DNA of 34,865 nucleotides from Akkermansia sp. (lineage in GTDB: Bacteria; Verrucomicrobiota; Verrucomicrobiia; Verrucomicrobiales; Akkermansiaceae), in NCBI GenBank assembly GCA_017549485.1, contig JAFYUT010000026.1:1-34865 (forward strand). The letters run 5' to 3'. The notes under the pieces are model-generated. The model saw only the letters and a program-made list of their open reading frames with translations, was not told the DNA's origin and did no database searches. This document shows positions 1 through 7,483 of the stretch, one piece after another; positions within the stretch are counted from its first letter, which is position 1, and each line of letters opens with the position of its first letter. The translations under genes were made by a program, and so were the position numbers.

Positions 1-410
1 ATGGTGGCGCCAGCGTGTTCATTGCCGGCTAAGTCTTTGAGCCCGGCCGGTACCTCGGCGGTAATGTATTTAAAGGGCTCGGTCTCGCCCGTGATTCGGA
101 CTTGAAGCTCGGATGCCGATACCCATTGGGCCTTATATTCTACCGGGGTAGTCCCCTCGGTATAGTATAACTTGATGTGCTCTGCCGTAGGTGCCGTGTG
201 GATGGCATCTTCGGCTATCATCGGGGTGTCGAAATGGATGTTCAGCGTGGCGTCTTTGCGTATATAGCCGTAATACCCTTCTATATCGATGGAGGGCTTC
301 AGCTCTTGTGTTTCACTTGGCGCGGTAGTTGGCTGCGCTGATTGCGCGTACACGGGAACCGTGTACGCAAGGGAGGCTAATATGCAGGCCGTAATGAAAA
401 GAGGTTTCAT
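1..410 (-). CDS. Secreted Ig-like protein, N-terminal fragment (runs off left edge)
   Basis: The minus strand is open from an ATG at 408-410 to the window edge, giving about 136 residues. The start MKPLFITACILASLAYTVPV followed by YAQ is a good signal peptide. After a short Pro/Thr/Ser-rich linker comes a beta-rich segment with the phrases LNIHFDTPM and GLKDLAGN. These are typical of SbsA/Big_5 Ig-like domains, in which a 'FDxPM' strand opens the fold and 'xDLAGN' closes it. The same kind of domain occurs at the N-terminus of large secreted proteins, including bacterial alpha-2-macroglobulins, but too little is present to choose. It is divergent from lpdA across a 281-bp gap. Export is well supported; the function is unknown. 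Confidence 0.7.
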   Translation of the reverse strand, partial: MKPLFITACILASLAYTVPVYAQSAQPTTAPSETQELKPSIDIEGYYGYIRKDATLNIHFDTPMIAEDAIHTAPTAEHIKLYYTEGTTPVEYKAQWVSASELQVRITGETEPFKYITAEVPAGLKDLAGNEHAGAT

Positions 411-691
411 AATATGTTGATTGGGAAAAGGTTTGGGGAGGATGGGAAAATTAGTTATTTCGCATGCGTATTATCTGACATTTTTCGTGCTCCTGCAAGT
501 AGAAAACAGGGATACCCTTATTTTATGACATGGGCGCTTTGCTATCCGTCTCTCCTATTTGATGAAATTTCAATTCTTGTCGGCAGTTGTGCCGCCGTGT
601 TGGGATAAAACGGCGGGCGCATGACAAAATGCGAGGTGAGGGGGCGGATTTCATGATTGCCACGGGGCATGTAATGCGCTATGATGAGGGC

Positions 692-2077
692 ATGAAATAC
701 GATTTGATTGTCATCGGTGGTGGCCCGGCCGGATACGTGGGCGCGATTCGTGCTGCACAGCTCGGTAAGAGCGTAGTGTGCATTGAAAAAGAACGCGTGG
801 GTGGTACCTGCCTTAACTGGGGTTGCATTCCCACCAAGGCTTTGCTCAAGAATGCCGAGGTATACAACACCATGGCCAAGCATGCGGCAGAGTTCGGTAT
901 CTCCTGCGGTGACGTCAGCGTAGATTGGTCTGCTGTTATCGGCCGTTCCCGCGCCATCAGTGAGCGCCTCTCCAACGGTATTGCATTCCTGTTCAAGAAG
1001 AACAAGATTACCTCCGTTACCGGTACGGCTGCCATTACTGCCCCCGGTAAAGTGACAGTAACGGCTGAGGACGGCACTGTGAGCGAGATTGAGGGTGACA
1101 ATATCCTCATTGCCACCGGTGCCCGCACCCGTGAGGTGCCCGTATTCCCCTTCAACGGTAAAACCATCATTGGCAGTAAAGATGCGCTGGTGCTGGAGAA
1201 ACGCCCCGAAAGCATGATTGTCATCGGCTCCGGTGCCATCGGTACCGAGCTCTCCTACGTATACCACAGCTTCGGTACCAAGGTTACACTCATTGAGGCA
1301 CTGCCCCGCATCCTTCCCAATGAGGATAATGACGTTTGCACCGCTGTGGAGCGCTCCTTCAAAAAGCAGGGTATCACCTGCATGCCCGGTGCCAAGGTGG
1401 ACAGCCTCCAAGACAACGGCGACAGCGTAACGGCCACCATTACGGCTAAAAACGGTAAGCAACAAGAGATTACGGCAGATGTTTGCTTGGTGTCCATCGG
1501 CGTAGTACCCGTGGTGCCCGAGGCTGCCGGCCTGGAGTTGACCGAGCGCGGTTTCATTAAGGTGAATGAGCGCTATGCTACCAACCTGCCCGGTGTATAC
1601 GCCGTGGGTGACTGCATCGGCGGTATCATGCTGGCCCACACCGCCAGCTTTGAGGCAGAGCAGGCTGTGGAGGGCATGTTTGTAGAGGGGCACACCCCGC
1701 AGCAGGCTACCTTGGTACCCGGTTGCACCTATTGCCACCCGCAGGTTGCCAGTGTGGGCAAGCGCGAGCGTGAGCTTAAAGATGCCAGCGTAGAGTACAC
1801 CGTAGGCAAGTTCGCGTTCCAAGCCATCGGTAAGGCCGTGGCCTCCGGCGAGACGGAGGGCTTTGTCAAACTCATCTTCGGTAAAGAGCACGGCGAGCTT
1901 CTGGGTGCCCACATGGTAGGTGAGTGCGCCACAGAGATGATTGCCCACCCCGAGCTTGCCATGAGCAGCGAGCTGACCTTGGAGGACCTTAACTCCATGA
2001 TTTACGCTCACCCCACCCTCTCCGAGGCGATTCACGAGGCCGTGCTCGCTGCTGAGGGTAGAGCCATCCATGCTTGA
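692..2077 (+). CDS. lpdA: Dihydrolipoyl dehydrogenase (E3)
   Basis: FAD- and NAD-dependent oxidoreductase that reoxidises the lipoamide of 2-oxoacid dehydrogenase or glycine-cleavage complexes in the cytoplasm. The 461-residue length is normal for the family. It shows the N-terminal FAD-binding GGGPAG (9-14), the redox disulfide C40-LNWG-C45, a second dinucleotide-binding GSGAIGTE for NAD, the FAD-contacting AVGDC, and the C-terminal active-site pair H440/E445 in HPTLSEAIHE. I chose the ATG at 692 because the product then begins MKYDLIVIGG, as the family does. A longer in-frame ORF opening at 587 only adds a non-homologous leader. No E1 or E2 gene is nearby, so the partner complex is not shown. 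A GYF-domain gene follows after 30 bp, suggesting cotranscription. Confidence 0.97.
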   Translation: MKYDLIVIGGGPAGYVGAIRAAQLGKSVVCIEKERVGGTCLNWGCIPTKALLKNAEVYNTMAKHAAEFGISCGDVSVDWSAVIGRSRAISERLSNGIAFLFKKNKITSVTGTAAITAPGKVTVTAEDGTVSEIEGDNILIATGARTREVPVFPFNGKTIIGSKDALVLEKRPESMIVIGSGAIGTELSYVYHSFGTKVTLIEALPRILPNEDNDVCTAVERSFKKQGITCMPGAKVDSLQDNGDSVTATITAKNGKQQEITADVCLVSIGVVPVVPEAAGLELTERGFIKVNERYATNLPGVYAVGDCIGGIMLAHTASFEAEQAVEGMFVEGHTPQQATLVPGCTYCHPQVASVGKRERELKDASVEYTVGKFAFQAIGKAVASGETEGFVKLIFGKEHGELLGAHMVGECATEMIAHPELAMSSELTLEDLNSMIYAHPTLSEAIHEAVLAAEGRAIHA

Positions 2078-2107
2078 TTTATAGTAACTTAACGCTATCT
2101 TCTCCTC

Positions 2108-2467
2108 GTGCCTCGCAAATTCTATTACGATGTGAATGGTGAAAAGCTCGGTCCTGTTACGGGGCGAGAGCTGCTCTACCTGCGTGCCGAGGGGAAGATT
2201 GATGACCGGACATGGGTGCGCGCCGAGGATTCTCAGACTTGGCGCCCCTATGCCTCAGTCAATCTGCGCGAGGAGCGTAAAAAAGAAGCCGCAGCCGGGC
2301 CGCTGCACAGCATCTTGCGCAACATGTCTCCGGCTATTCTGTTGGTGTCGGGGTTGGTGTTGTTCTCTCTGCTGGTATTGGCCGTGGTAACGGCTGTATA
2401 TGCTTGGCCTCTCATATTGTGTGGCTTAGCCTTGCTGATGGTTATCAGAATGATGAAAATAAAATGA
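2108..2467 (+). CDS. Small GYF_2-domain membrane protein
   Basis: A 119-residue protein starting at GTG. The first ~50 residues (FYYDVNGEKLGPVTGREL ... TWVRAEDSQTWRPY) match the GYF_2 pattern, a small domain often found at the N-terminus of bacterial membrane proteins and thought to bind proline-rich peptides. A polar linker (55-70) leads to a hydrophobic stretch (about 75-112) able to span the membrane twice, followed by a basic MMKIK tail. GYF would then face the cytoplasm. Its stop overlaps the ATG of the next gene by 4 bp (ATGA at 2464-2467), so the two are probably translationally coupled. Partner and function are unknown. Confidence 0.8.
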   Translation: MPRKFYYDVNGEKLGPVTGRELLYLRAEGKIDDRTWVRAEDSQTWRPYASVNLREERKKEAAAGPLHSILRNMSPAILLVSGLVLFSLLVLAVVTAVYAWPLILCGLALLMVIRMMKIK

Positions 2468-3189
2468 TTCATCTTGCCAACAGCTTGCAGGAGGTAAAGA
2501 GCTTTGATGAGCACCTCCTCTACTACATGTGTTGCACCTTTGCCACCATAGTGGGTGCCTTGGCCGGTGCATCTGCCTCCAGTCGCGTGCGCATGGATAT
2601 GTTCGGTATCGTGGCCTGCGGCACCATTGCTTCACTGGGTGGCGGTACGGTGAGAGATATCCTCCTCTCCGGCATGACTCGCCCCAATGGTGACCCCGTC
2701 ACCGTGTTCTGGATGAGTGGTGGCGATGTTGACTTCTTTTATCAGGCCATTATCACCTCTCTGGCTGTTTTCTTTATTACCCGCTTTATCAAGCCTCCCG
2801 TGGGTACCATTCGCGTGGCAGACGCCTTTGCCATGGCGTTCTTTACCCTGCTGGGTACGGCTAAGGCGTATTGGATTGGGTGTGACCCCGGCATTTGTGT
2901 TGCCATGGGTGTGTGTACCGGTGTGGCCGGCGGTGCGCTCAGAGACCTCCTTACCGGCAACGTGCCCTATGTGTTCCGCCCCGGTGAGATTTACGCCACT
3001 GCTGCCTTTGTCGGTAGTGCTTTGTTTGTATTGTTAATGTATTATGATGTGCCGTACCCCACGGCGTACATTGTGTGCACGGCCGTTGTGTTCATTGTGC
3101 GTATGGTGGCGGTGTACCACAACTGGCGTCTCCCCTCCTACCGCCCCCTCATTGATACTGTTGCTCACCACGACGACGAGGAGAAGTGA
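2464..3189 (+). CDS. TRIC-type cation channel / UPF0126 membrane protein
   Basis: A 241-residue integral membrane protein with two tandem three-helix modules, each holding the glycine-rich family signature: GGGTVRDILL in the first half and AGGALRDLLTGNVPYVF in the second. This is the pattern of the bacterial UPF0126 (YadS/YicG) family, shown to be homologous to animal TRIC channels; some members have also been linked to glycine transport. I start it at 2464, where the ATG overlaps the GYF gene's stop, rather than at an in-frame ATG at 2404 inside that gene. The C-terminus (HHDDEEK) is acidic and cytoplasm-like. Coupling to the GYF protein suggests a shared membrane role. Confidence 0.88.
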   Translation: MIHLANSLQEVKSFDEHLLYYMCCTFATIVGALAGASASSRVRMDMFGIVACGTIASLGGGTVRDILLSGMTRPNGDPVTVFWMSGGDVDFFYQAIITSLAVFFITRFIKPPVGTIRVADAFAMAFFTLLGTAKAYWIGCDPGICVAMGVCTGVAGGALRDLLTGNVPYVFRPGEIYATAAFVGSALFVLLMYYDVPYPTAYIVCTAVVFIVRMVAVYHNWRLPSYRPLIDTVAHHDDEEK

Positions 3190-3372
3190 GCGGTTGTTTG
3201 ATTTTTTCGGGTGTATCGCAGGAGGGGAATCAAGATTTTGTGTATTATCTATAATACCGCATATTTTTCTTTCCGGTAAATGGTCCGGCAGATTATAAGA
3301 TTCATGAGTTCCGATGGCGTAAACCAACCACTGCAATAGCACCCTGAGAATCTTCCCCGACGCGCAGCCTAC

Positions 3373-3465
3373 TTATGTTCGATGTTCGCCCAAAGCCGGC
3401 TCCATTCTGTACTCCATGTGTAGAGTATTATAAAGAGGGGCATATTCAAACGCTGAACCGATACC
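3373..3465 (-). pseudogene. 3' remnant of a duplicate of the 182-aa secreted protein gene
   Basis: The first ~63 bp from 3373 align without gaps to the 3' end of the gene at 5287-5835; by hand about 49 of 63 bases match. In frame the remnant ends LYNTLHMEYRMEPALGEHRT, against LYSTLQMEDKMGPALDEYQK in the intact gene, and both stop with TAA. Upstream of about 30 codons the similarity ends, at the stop of the SGNH-like gene (3467). It therefore looks like a scar: the module was once duplicated and all but the last codons were lost. No start codon or signal peptide is present. Confidence 0.75.
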
Positions 3466-3466
3466 C

Positions 3467-5263
3467 TCACGGGCTTTCTTTCTCCTTTGATTCCTTAATG
3501 GGGGGAGCAAAACAACCTTCTGTCGTGTAGACAATGGAGGTGAGTTTACCTGCAAAGCGAGTAAACGATGAACTCCTTGCATCATGGGTCTCAACCACGA
3601 TAGGGAAATATAGCTCAGGTGAAGTATCATACATGCGCGATAAGTACAAATCAGAATCACCCAAATCAGCCAAGAGCATGTCATCTTTCCAGACCCAAAC
3701 TAAAGCAGGATTCCTGTTTTCATTGTCTGAGGGGATGGAAATCCAGGCTATGCGATATTCCGCATCTATTTTTTCATATCGCAGCACAGCGGTAACACCT
3801 TTATATTGTCTTGTTTTTACAATATCTTTTGCCGCTTTATACCAAGAGTTCTCCTTCTTTTCCAGCGGGGTCATTTCATCTGCACTTTTGCGGGGAAATC
3901 CAAAAGTTGCCCCGCCTGACACGCCCAAGGCGTGGGCTACATGATAAGCCGTAGAATAGGCAATTGTTGTCGGAACGGTGAGGTACCAACGTGTCGGACC
4001 TTTTGTTTTAATGTTTTCAACATGCCATTCCGGTATGGGTAAATACTCAATCTGCTGAGTGTTGCACCACTGCTCCAGTTTACGGTTATATTTATTTACC
4101 ACTTTTTGTAATTCAGTGATTTCTTTTTTACTCATGCCAAGGGCACCGGGTTCGATAGGTAGATTGTTTCTTTGTCGCTCACTATAGCGGTATAAACATT
4201 TATTGTTTCGGAACAGTAATTCTTCTGAATACAATGCCAGAGGCAACACGATAATTCGGATGTCGGGGTTTGCCTCACGAAGAGCTCCGACAATAATCCC
4301 CATATCTCCCAATTGCCTGATGTCTTTTCTTTTGGCTCCGGCAATCTCGCTGCCACGGGAATTTTTCTTTGGAGAGCCGAGCAGATTTTTTATGGCTTTG
4401 TTGATGGAAACAGTATCTCGTTTACTTTTGGGTAAACCATCTTTGCTATATGATACTGTATCATTGATTAAATCCTGCAAACCTGCACGTATAATAGCGA
4501 TGTCCGGAATTTCATTTTTTTGCAGGCTGAAGACCTTGGAAGGTGCTTGTTTCAAACCTAACCAATGATAGATATTCCCCTCATCCCAATCTAATTCTCC
4601 GTTAAGTTTGGTTGTTGTGCCACCGCCGATGAAGTCTGAATAACAGGTGATGGCAGTGGAGTGTGAAGCGGATGAGTACGGCCATAGTTCTTTGTAGCGA
4701 TCATTGATACTAGTGCGACCGCTGATTTCGGACGCACGCCGGCCGTACGAAGTCAGTGCCCTGCCATTGAAAGGTGTACCTCTATAGGATTGCGTTACCT
4801 GACGTATACTTGCTAAATGACCATTCTCATGCCAATTCCATACATATTGAGACTCATCTAGAATATAAGGGTGGAAGTATACACGATACTCTGTCGGTAC
4901 ATAAAACTGTTCAGCCCCGACGAATTCATGTCGGATACCATGGTCTACAAGAATGCGATGCAAATGCCAAAGCCATGCGACATTACAATAATGCCAATAA
5001 AGTAGCTCTGAACAAGACAATTCTTTGAATGGGCCGTTACGCCCATCATCATGAATAGGTGTTACCCACGCTTCATGGCCGTCTCCTATATAGAGTATAT
5101 TGCCAATATCTTTCGTCATGGGGGGAGCCGGTGCCACTCCGTGATGGGTTGAGCTCAGTTCATCTGCTATCTGATTTAACCCCGACTGTTTATCATCAGC
5201 CCCGGCCGTTAATAACGGCAAGACGGTGAAATAAATGAAGATTTTGAGAAAACGAGAAAACAT
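3467..5263 (-). CDS. Secreted protein with a degenerate SGNH-hydrolase-like fold
   Basis: A 598-residue protein with a signal peptide (MFSRFLKIFIYFTVLPLLTA). ILYIGDGHEAW near residue 57 sits where SGNH/GDSL hydrolases carry block I (GDSxT), and PDIAIIRAGLQDL where they carry block III (GxND). ANPDIRIIVLPLALYSEELL resembles the strand-turn that follows. The catalytic Ser of GDS is Gly here and the block III Asn is not in place, so hydrolase activity is doubtful. The family call is by pattern only. The C-terminal ~150 residues look like a separate beta-rich domain. It lies 23 bp downstream of the 182-aa secreted protein, probably in one transcript. The region is visibly more AT-rich than its neighbours, which suggests acquisition. 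Function unknown. Confidence 0.7.
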   Translation of the reverse strand: MFSRFLKIFIYFTVLPLLTAGADDKQSGLNQIADELSSTHHGVAPAPPMTKDIGNILYIGDGHEAWVTPIHDDGRNGPFKELSCSELLYWHYCNVAWLWHLHRILVDHGIRHEFVGAEQFYVPTEYRVYFHPYILDESQYVWNWHENGHLASIRQVTQSYRGTPFNGRALTSYGRRASEISGRTSINDRYKELWPYSSASHSTAITCYSDFIGGGTTTKLNGELDWDEGNIYHWLGLKQAPSKVFSLQKNEIPDIAIIRAGLQDLINDTVSYSKDGLPKSKRDTVSINKAIKNLLGSPKKNSRGSEIAGAKRKDIRQLGDMGIIVGALREANPDIRIIVLPLALYSEELLFRNNKCLYRYSERQRNNLPIEPGALGMSKKEITELQKVVNKYNRKLEQWCNTQQIEYLPIPEWHVENIKTKGPTRWYLTVPTTIAYSTAYHVAHALGVSGGATFGFPRKSADEMTPLEKKENSWYKAAKDIVKTRQYKGVTAVLRYEKIDAEYRIAWISIPSDNENRNPALVWVWKDDMLLADLGDSDLYLSRMYDTSPELYFPIVVETHDARSSSFTRFAGKLTSIVYTTEGCFAPPIKESKEKESP

Positions 5264-5286
5264 TTATGTATTATATCGGTTTGGAG

Positions 5287-5835
5287 TTATTTTTGATATT
5301 CGTCCAAAGCAGGCCCCATTTTGTCCTCCATCTGGAGGGTGCTGTAAAGGGTCTCGTATCCGAAGTCAGCCAGTTCGGTAATAGGGCGCACGGCTTCTTC
5401 CATATATGATGCATCTTTTGCAATCTCACAGTTAGATAGATTGTTGTTCACATGGTGAAGCCACTGTGCGTATGTTTTTCGGAACTTTTCCATGGAGCTG
5501 AGCGCCTTGTTAACCAGTTGTTTTTCGGCTGCTGACATTTCTTCTGCTGCAGGGCAGGGGAACCCATCCAGAAGAAGATTGTGGGCTTTTTTAGCAGTGG
5601 CGCTGTTCATGTATTTTTCAGCATTCTTTACTTGCTTGGTTACTGCGGGCCCCTTGTTCGGTTTTTTCTTGAACAAAGAGGTCAATTTGTTGAGGTGTTT
5701 AGTAACGAGTGCCAGATTAGTATTAAAAGCTGAGTAGTCGTTTACCTCGGTTATGTTATCCTCCTGGGTATCGGTTGCGGTAAGCGGCTGGAGTGATATA
5801 CAAGCAACAAGCAGCAGTGTAATAAGTCGTTTCAT
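5287..5835 (-). CDS. Small secreted helical protein of unknown function
   Basis: A 182-residue protein with a signal peptide (MKRLITLLLVACISLQPLTA), then a polar, lysine-rich, mostly helical body with two Cys (in FPCPAAEE and LSNCEIAK) that could pair in the periplasm. I do not recognise a family. It is the first gene of a two-gene minus-strand unit with the SGNH-like protein. Its last ~25 residues are repeated in the remnant at 3373-3465, so it belongs to a module that has been duplicated and partly deleted here. The 598-aa gene sits between the intact and broken copies. Confidence 0.7.
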   Translation of the reverse strand: MKRLITLLLVACISLQPLTATDTQEDNITEVNDYSAFNTNLALVTKHLNKLTSLFKKKPNKGPAVTKQVKNAEKYMNSATAKKAHNLLLDGFPCPAAEEMSAAEKQLVNKALSSMEKFRKTYAQWLHHVNNNLSNCEIAKDASYMEEAVRPITELADFGYETLYSTLQMEDKMGPALDEYQK

Positions 5836-5869
5836 TTGTATGCGTATGGTTAAAAAGGATTACTCTTCC

Positions 5870-5897
5870 AGTCTATCAAAAATTCTGATAGTTGCAA
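5870..5897 (-). promoter_or_regulatory. Candidate promoter for the secreted-protein pair
   Basis: On the minus strand, TTGCAA (-35) and TAGACT (-10) are separated by 16 nt, about 35 bp upstream of the start at 5835. The match to the sigma-70 consensus is moderate. Confidence 0.4.
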
Positions 5898-6057
5898 GTC
5901 TATACATCCCTCACTTCTATATAAAAACGCATTGTTGTTCAGGGGGAGCGCAAGATTTCATTTCATGTATTACGAGTAAAAAGATACGCTGCATTTGAAT
6001 TTTATTTAACTTTTCCTAAACAGACACAAAGAGGGGGTAGAATTACCTGATTTTATC

Positions 6058-6087
6058 TTGACATTCGGGGAGGGTGGTAGGTATACT
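6058..6087 (+). promoter_or_regulatory. Sigma-70-type promoter of mreB
   Basis: A perfect -35 TTGACA (6058-6063) and a near-perfect -10 TATACT (6082-6087) are 18 nt apart. Transcription would begin near 6094, leaving a leader of about 150 nt before mreB. Confidence 0.75.
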
Positions 6088-6093
6088 TACCGC

Positions 6094-6244
6094 GAACGGG
6101 TGTGCAAAAAATCGTGCACGCGAAGGACGATGCTGTGAACAGCGGCGTGCCAAAAAGGGTTCATCCCCTGAAAAGGAGGACTCGGCAGCTGTTGACACAG
6201 AGCACCCGAGCAAAACAAGTAGTTCTCACAAAAACTTTTAGACA
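6094..6244 (+). promoter_or_regulatory. Structured 5' leader of mreB with alternative pairings
   Basis: The leader can form several stems. GTGTGC (6100-6105) can pair with GCACGC (6116-6121). The same GCACGC can instead pair with GCGTGC (6145-6150), enclosing the small hairpin GCTG-TGAA-CAGC (6132-6143). A third hairpin has outer arms CTCGG (6181-6185) and CCGAG (6206-6210) and an inner CTGT/ACAG stem. The exclusive pairing suggests a switch-like regulatory leader, but I recognise no known riboswitch class. Confidence 0.45.
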
Positions 6245-7264
6245 ATGTTAAAATTTTTTAAGAAGTTATCCAGGATGTTCTCGTATGATATCGGGATTGA
6301 TCTTGGTACGGCCAACACGCTGGTCTATATTAAGGACCAGGGTATTGTGCTGCGCGAGCCTTCGGTAGTTGCCATGAAAGGCGACAAGGTGAAGGCCGTG
6401 GGCGAGGAAGCCAAGCGCATGGTAGGGCGTACGCCCGGCAGCGTGGTGGCCATTCGCCCGTTGAAGGAAGGCGTGATTGCCGACTTCAACGTAGCAGAAG
6501 AAATGCTGAGGCATTTCATTGAGAAAGCATGCCAGCGCAGAGGGTTGCGCGGGCCGCGCATTCTCATTGCTCACCCCTCAGGTATTACAGAGGTGGAGCG
6601 CCGCGCGATTGAGGAGTCTGCCGAGCACTCGGGTGCAATAGCAGTACGCCTTATCGAGGAGCCCATGGCAGCAGCTATGGGTGTGGGATTACCCGTTTCC
6701 GAGCCGTTGGGCAGCATGATTGTTGACATCGGCGGCGGCACCACGGAGGTGGCCATTATTTCTCTTAACGGCATCGTTTACAGCCAATCCGAAAAGTGCG
6801 GCGGCGATGCGCTGGATGACACCATCACCCGCCACATGCTGGCTGCTCACAACTTGTTGGTGGGCCCGCGTACGGCTGAGGATATCAAGATTCGTGTGGG
6901 TTCTGCCCACCCCTTGCAGCAGGAGCTGCAAATGGAGGTGAAGGGCCGAGACCGCGGCACGGGCTTGCCCAAGACGGTGACGGTGCGCTCTGAAGAAATA
7001 CGCGAAGCGCTTAAGGATAAGCTGGATATCATTGTGCAGGCTGTACGCCACAGCTTGGATCACTGCCCGCCTGAGTTGGCCAGTGACCTGTATGACCGTG
7101 GCATTATGGTGGCCGGCGGTGGTGCCCTGCTGCGTGGTTTGGCTGATTTGCTGCATGAGCAGACAAGCCTGCCCATCACGATTGCAGATGATCCGCTGAG
7201 CGCTGTGGCAGAAGGTACAGGCAAGTTCCTGCAGGAGAACGACGACGTATTTGATGAAGAGTGA
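6245..7264 (+). CDS. mreB: Rod shape-determining actin homologue MreB
   Basis: A 339-residue bacterial actin that forms membrane-bound filaments guiding side-wall peptidoglycan synthesis. The N-terminus MLKFFKKLSRMFS is amphipathic and would bind the membrane. It is followed by the phosphate-1 loop DIGIDLGTANTLVY, the phosphate-2 loop DIGGGTTEVA and the adenosine motif GIMVAGGGALLRGL. RTAEDIKIRVGSA is characteristic of MreB rather than other actin-fold proteins. The mreC and mreD genes that often follow mreB are absent; the next gene is an RNase G/E homologue. It has its own strong promoter and a long structured leader. Confidence 0.97.
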   Translation: MLKFFKKLSRMFSYDIGIDLGTANTLVYIKDQGIVLREPSVVAMKGDKVKAVGEEAKRMVGRTPGSVVAIRPLKEGVIADFNVAEEMLRHFIEKACQRRGLRGPRILIAHPSGITEVERRAIEESAEHSGAIAVRLIEEPMAAAMGVGLPVSEPLGSMIVDIGGGTTEVAIISLNGIVYSQSEKCGGDALDDTITRHMLAAHNLLVGPRTAEDIKIRVGSAHPLQQELQMEVKGRDRGTGLPKTVTVRSEEIREALKDKLDIIVQAVRHSLDHCPPELASDLYDRGIMVAGGGALLRGLADLLHEQTSLPITIADDPLSAVAEGTGKFLQENDDVFDEE

Positions 7265-7303
7265 TAGGACTGCGCCGATGCGCGCTGCCGAGATTCTCTT
7301 TAC

Positions 7304-7350
7304 AAGCCGTTGACGCCTCTCCGCCACCCAAGCGGGGGAGTCAGCGGCTT
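7304..7350 (+). promoter_or_regulatory. Long hairpin between mreB and rng
   Basis: AAGCCGTTGAC (7304-7314) pairs with GTCAGCGGCTT (7340-7350) over 11 bp with one G-U. A second stem lies inside, with CTCTCC followed by GC facing GC and GGGGAG and one bulged G. There is no clean T-tract after it on the plus strand, so it is not a standard intrinsic terminator. It could be a processing or stability element, or an autoregulatory hairpin ahead of the RNase gene. The rest of the 219-bp gap shows no gene. Confidence 0.55.
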
Positions 7351-7483
7351 ACGCCTTATGGTACCACAACAGGCAGGGAAGGAGATACCGGCATATACGC
7401 GCGGGCGTGCGGGCTCTGTAGTCATGTTACAGCATGAAGATCAACCCATAAACTAACCTGAAACTTTGTCTTTATTTTCAAAA

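Noticed and set aside
414..608. 64-codon frame in the gap before lpdA
   Set aside because: No recognisable features, and it lies in a divergent promoter region.
587..691. Longer N-terminus for lpdA
   Set aside because: The added residues have no family counterpart and precede the usual start just before the FAD-binding strand.
542..2071. 509-codon open frame antisense to lpdA
   Set aside because: It is the shadow of a high-GC-third-position gene, has low-complexity His/Gly/Leu composition and matches no family; the lpdA motifs on the other strand are decisive.
3190..3372. Further remnants of the duplicated module beyond 3373
   Set aside because: No similarity to the 182-aa or 598-aa genes could be seen by eye on the far side of the remnant's stop.
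6094..6244. Known riboswitch upstream of mreB
   Set aside because: I compared it by eye with c-di-GMP, SAM, cobalamin and ykkC-type consensus sequences and found no match.
7466..7483. TTG start for rng giving six more residues
   Set aside because: Possible, but an ATG with A-rich upstream sequence lies at 7484 and the added residues carry no domain.
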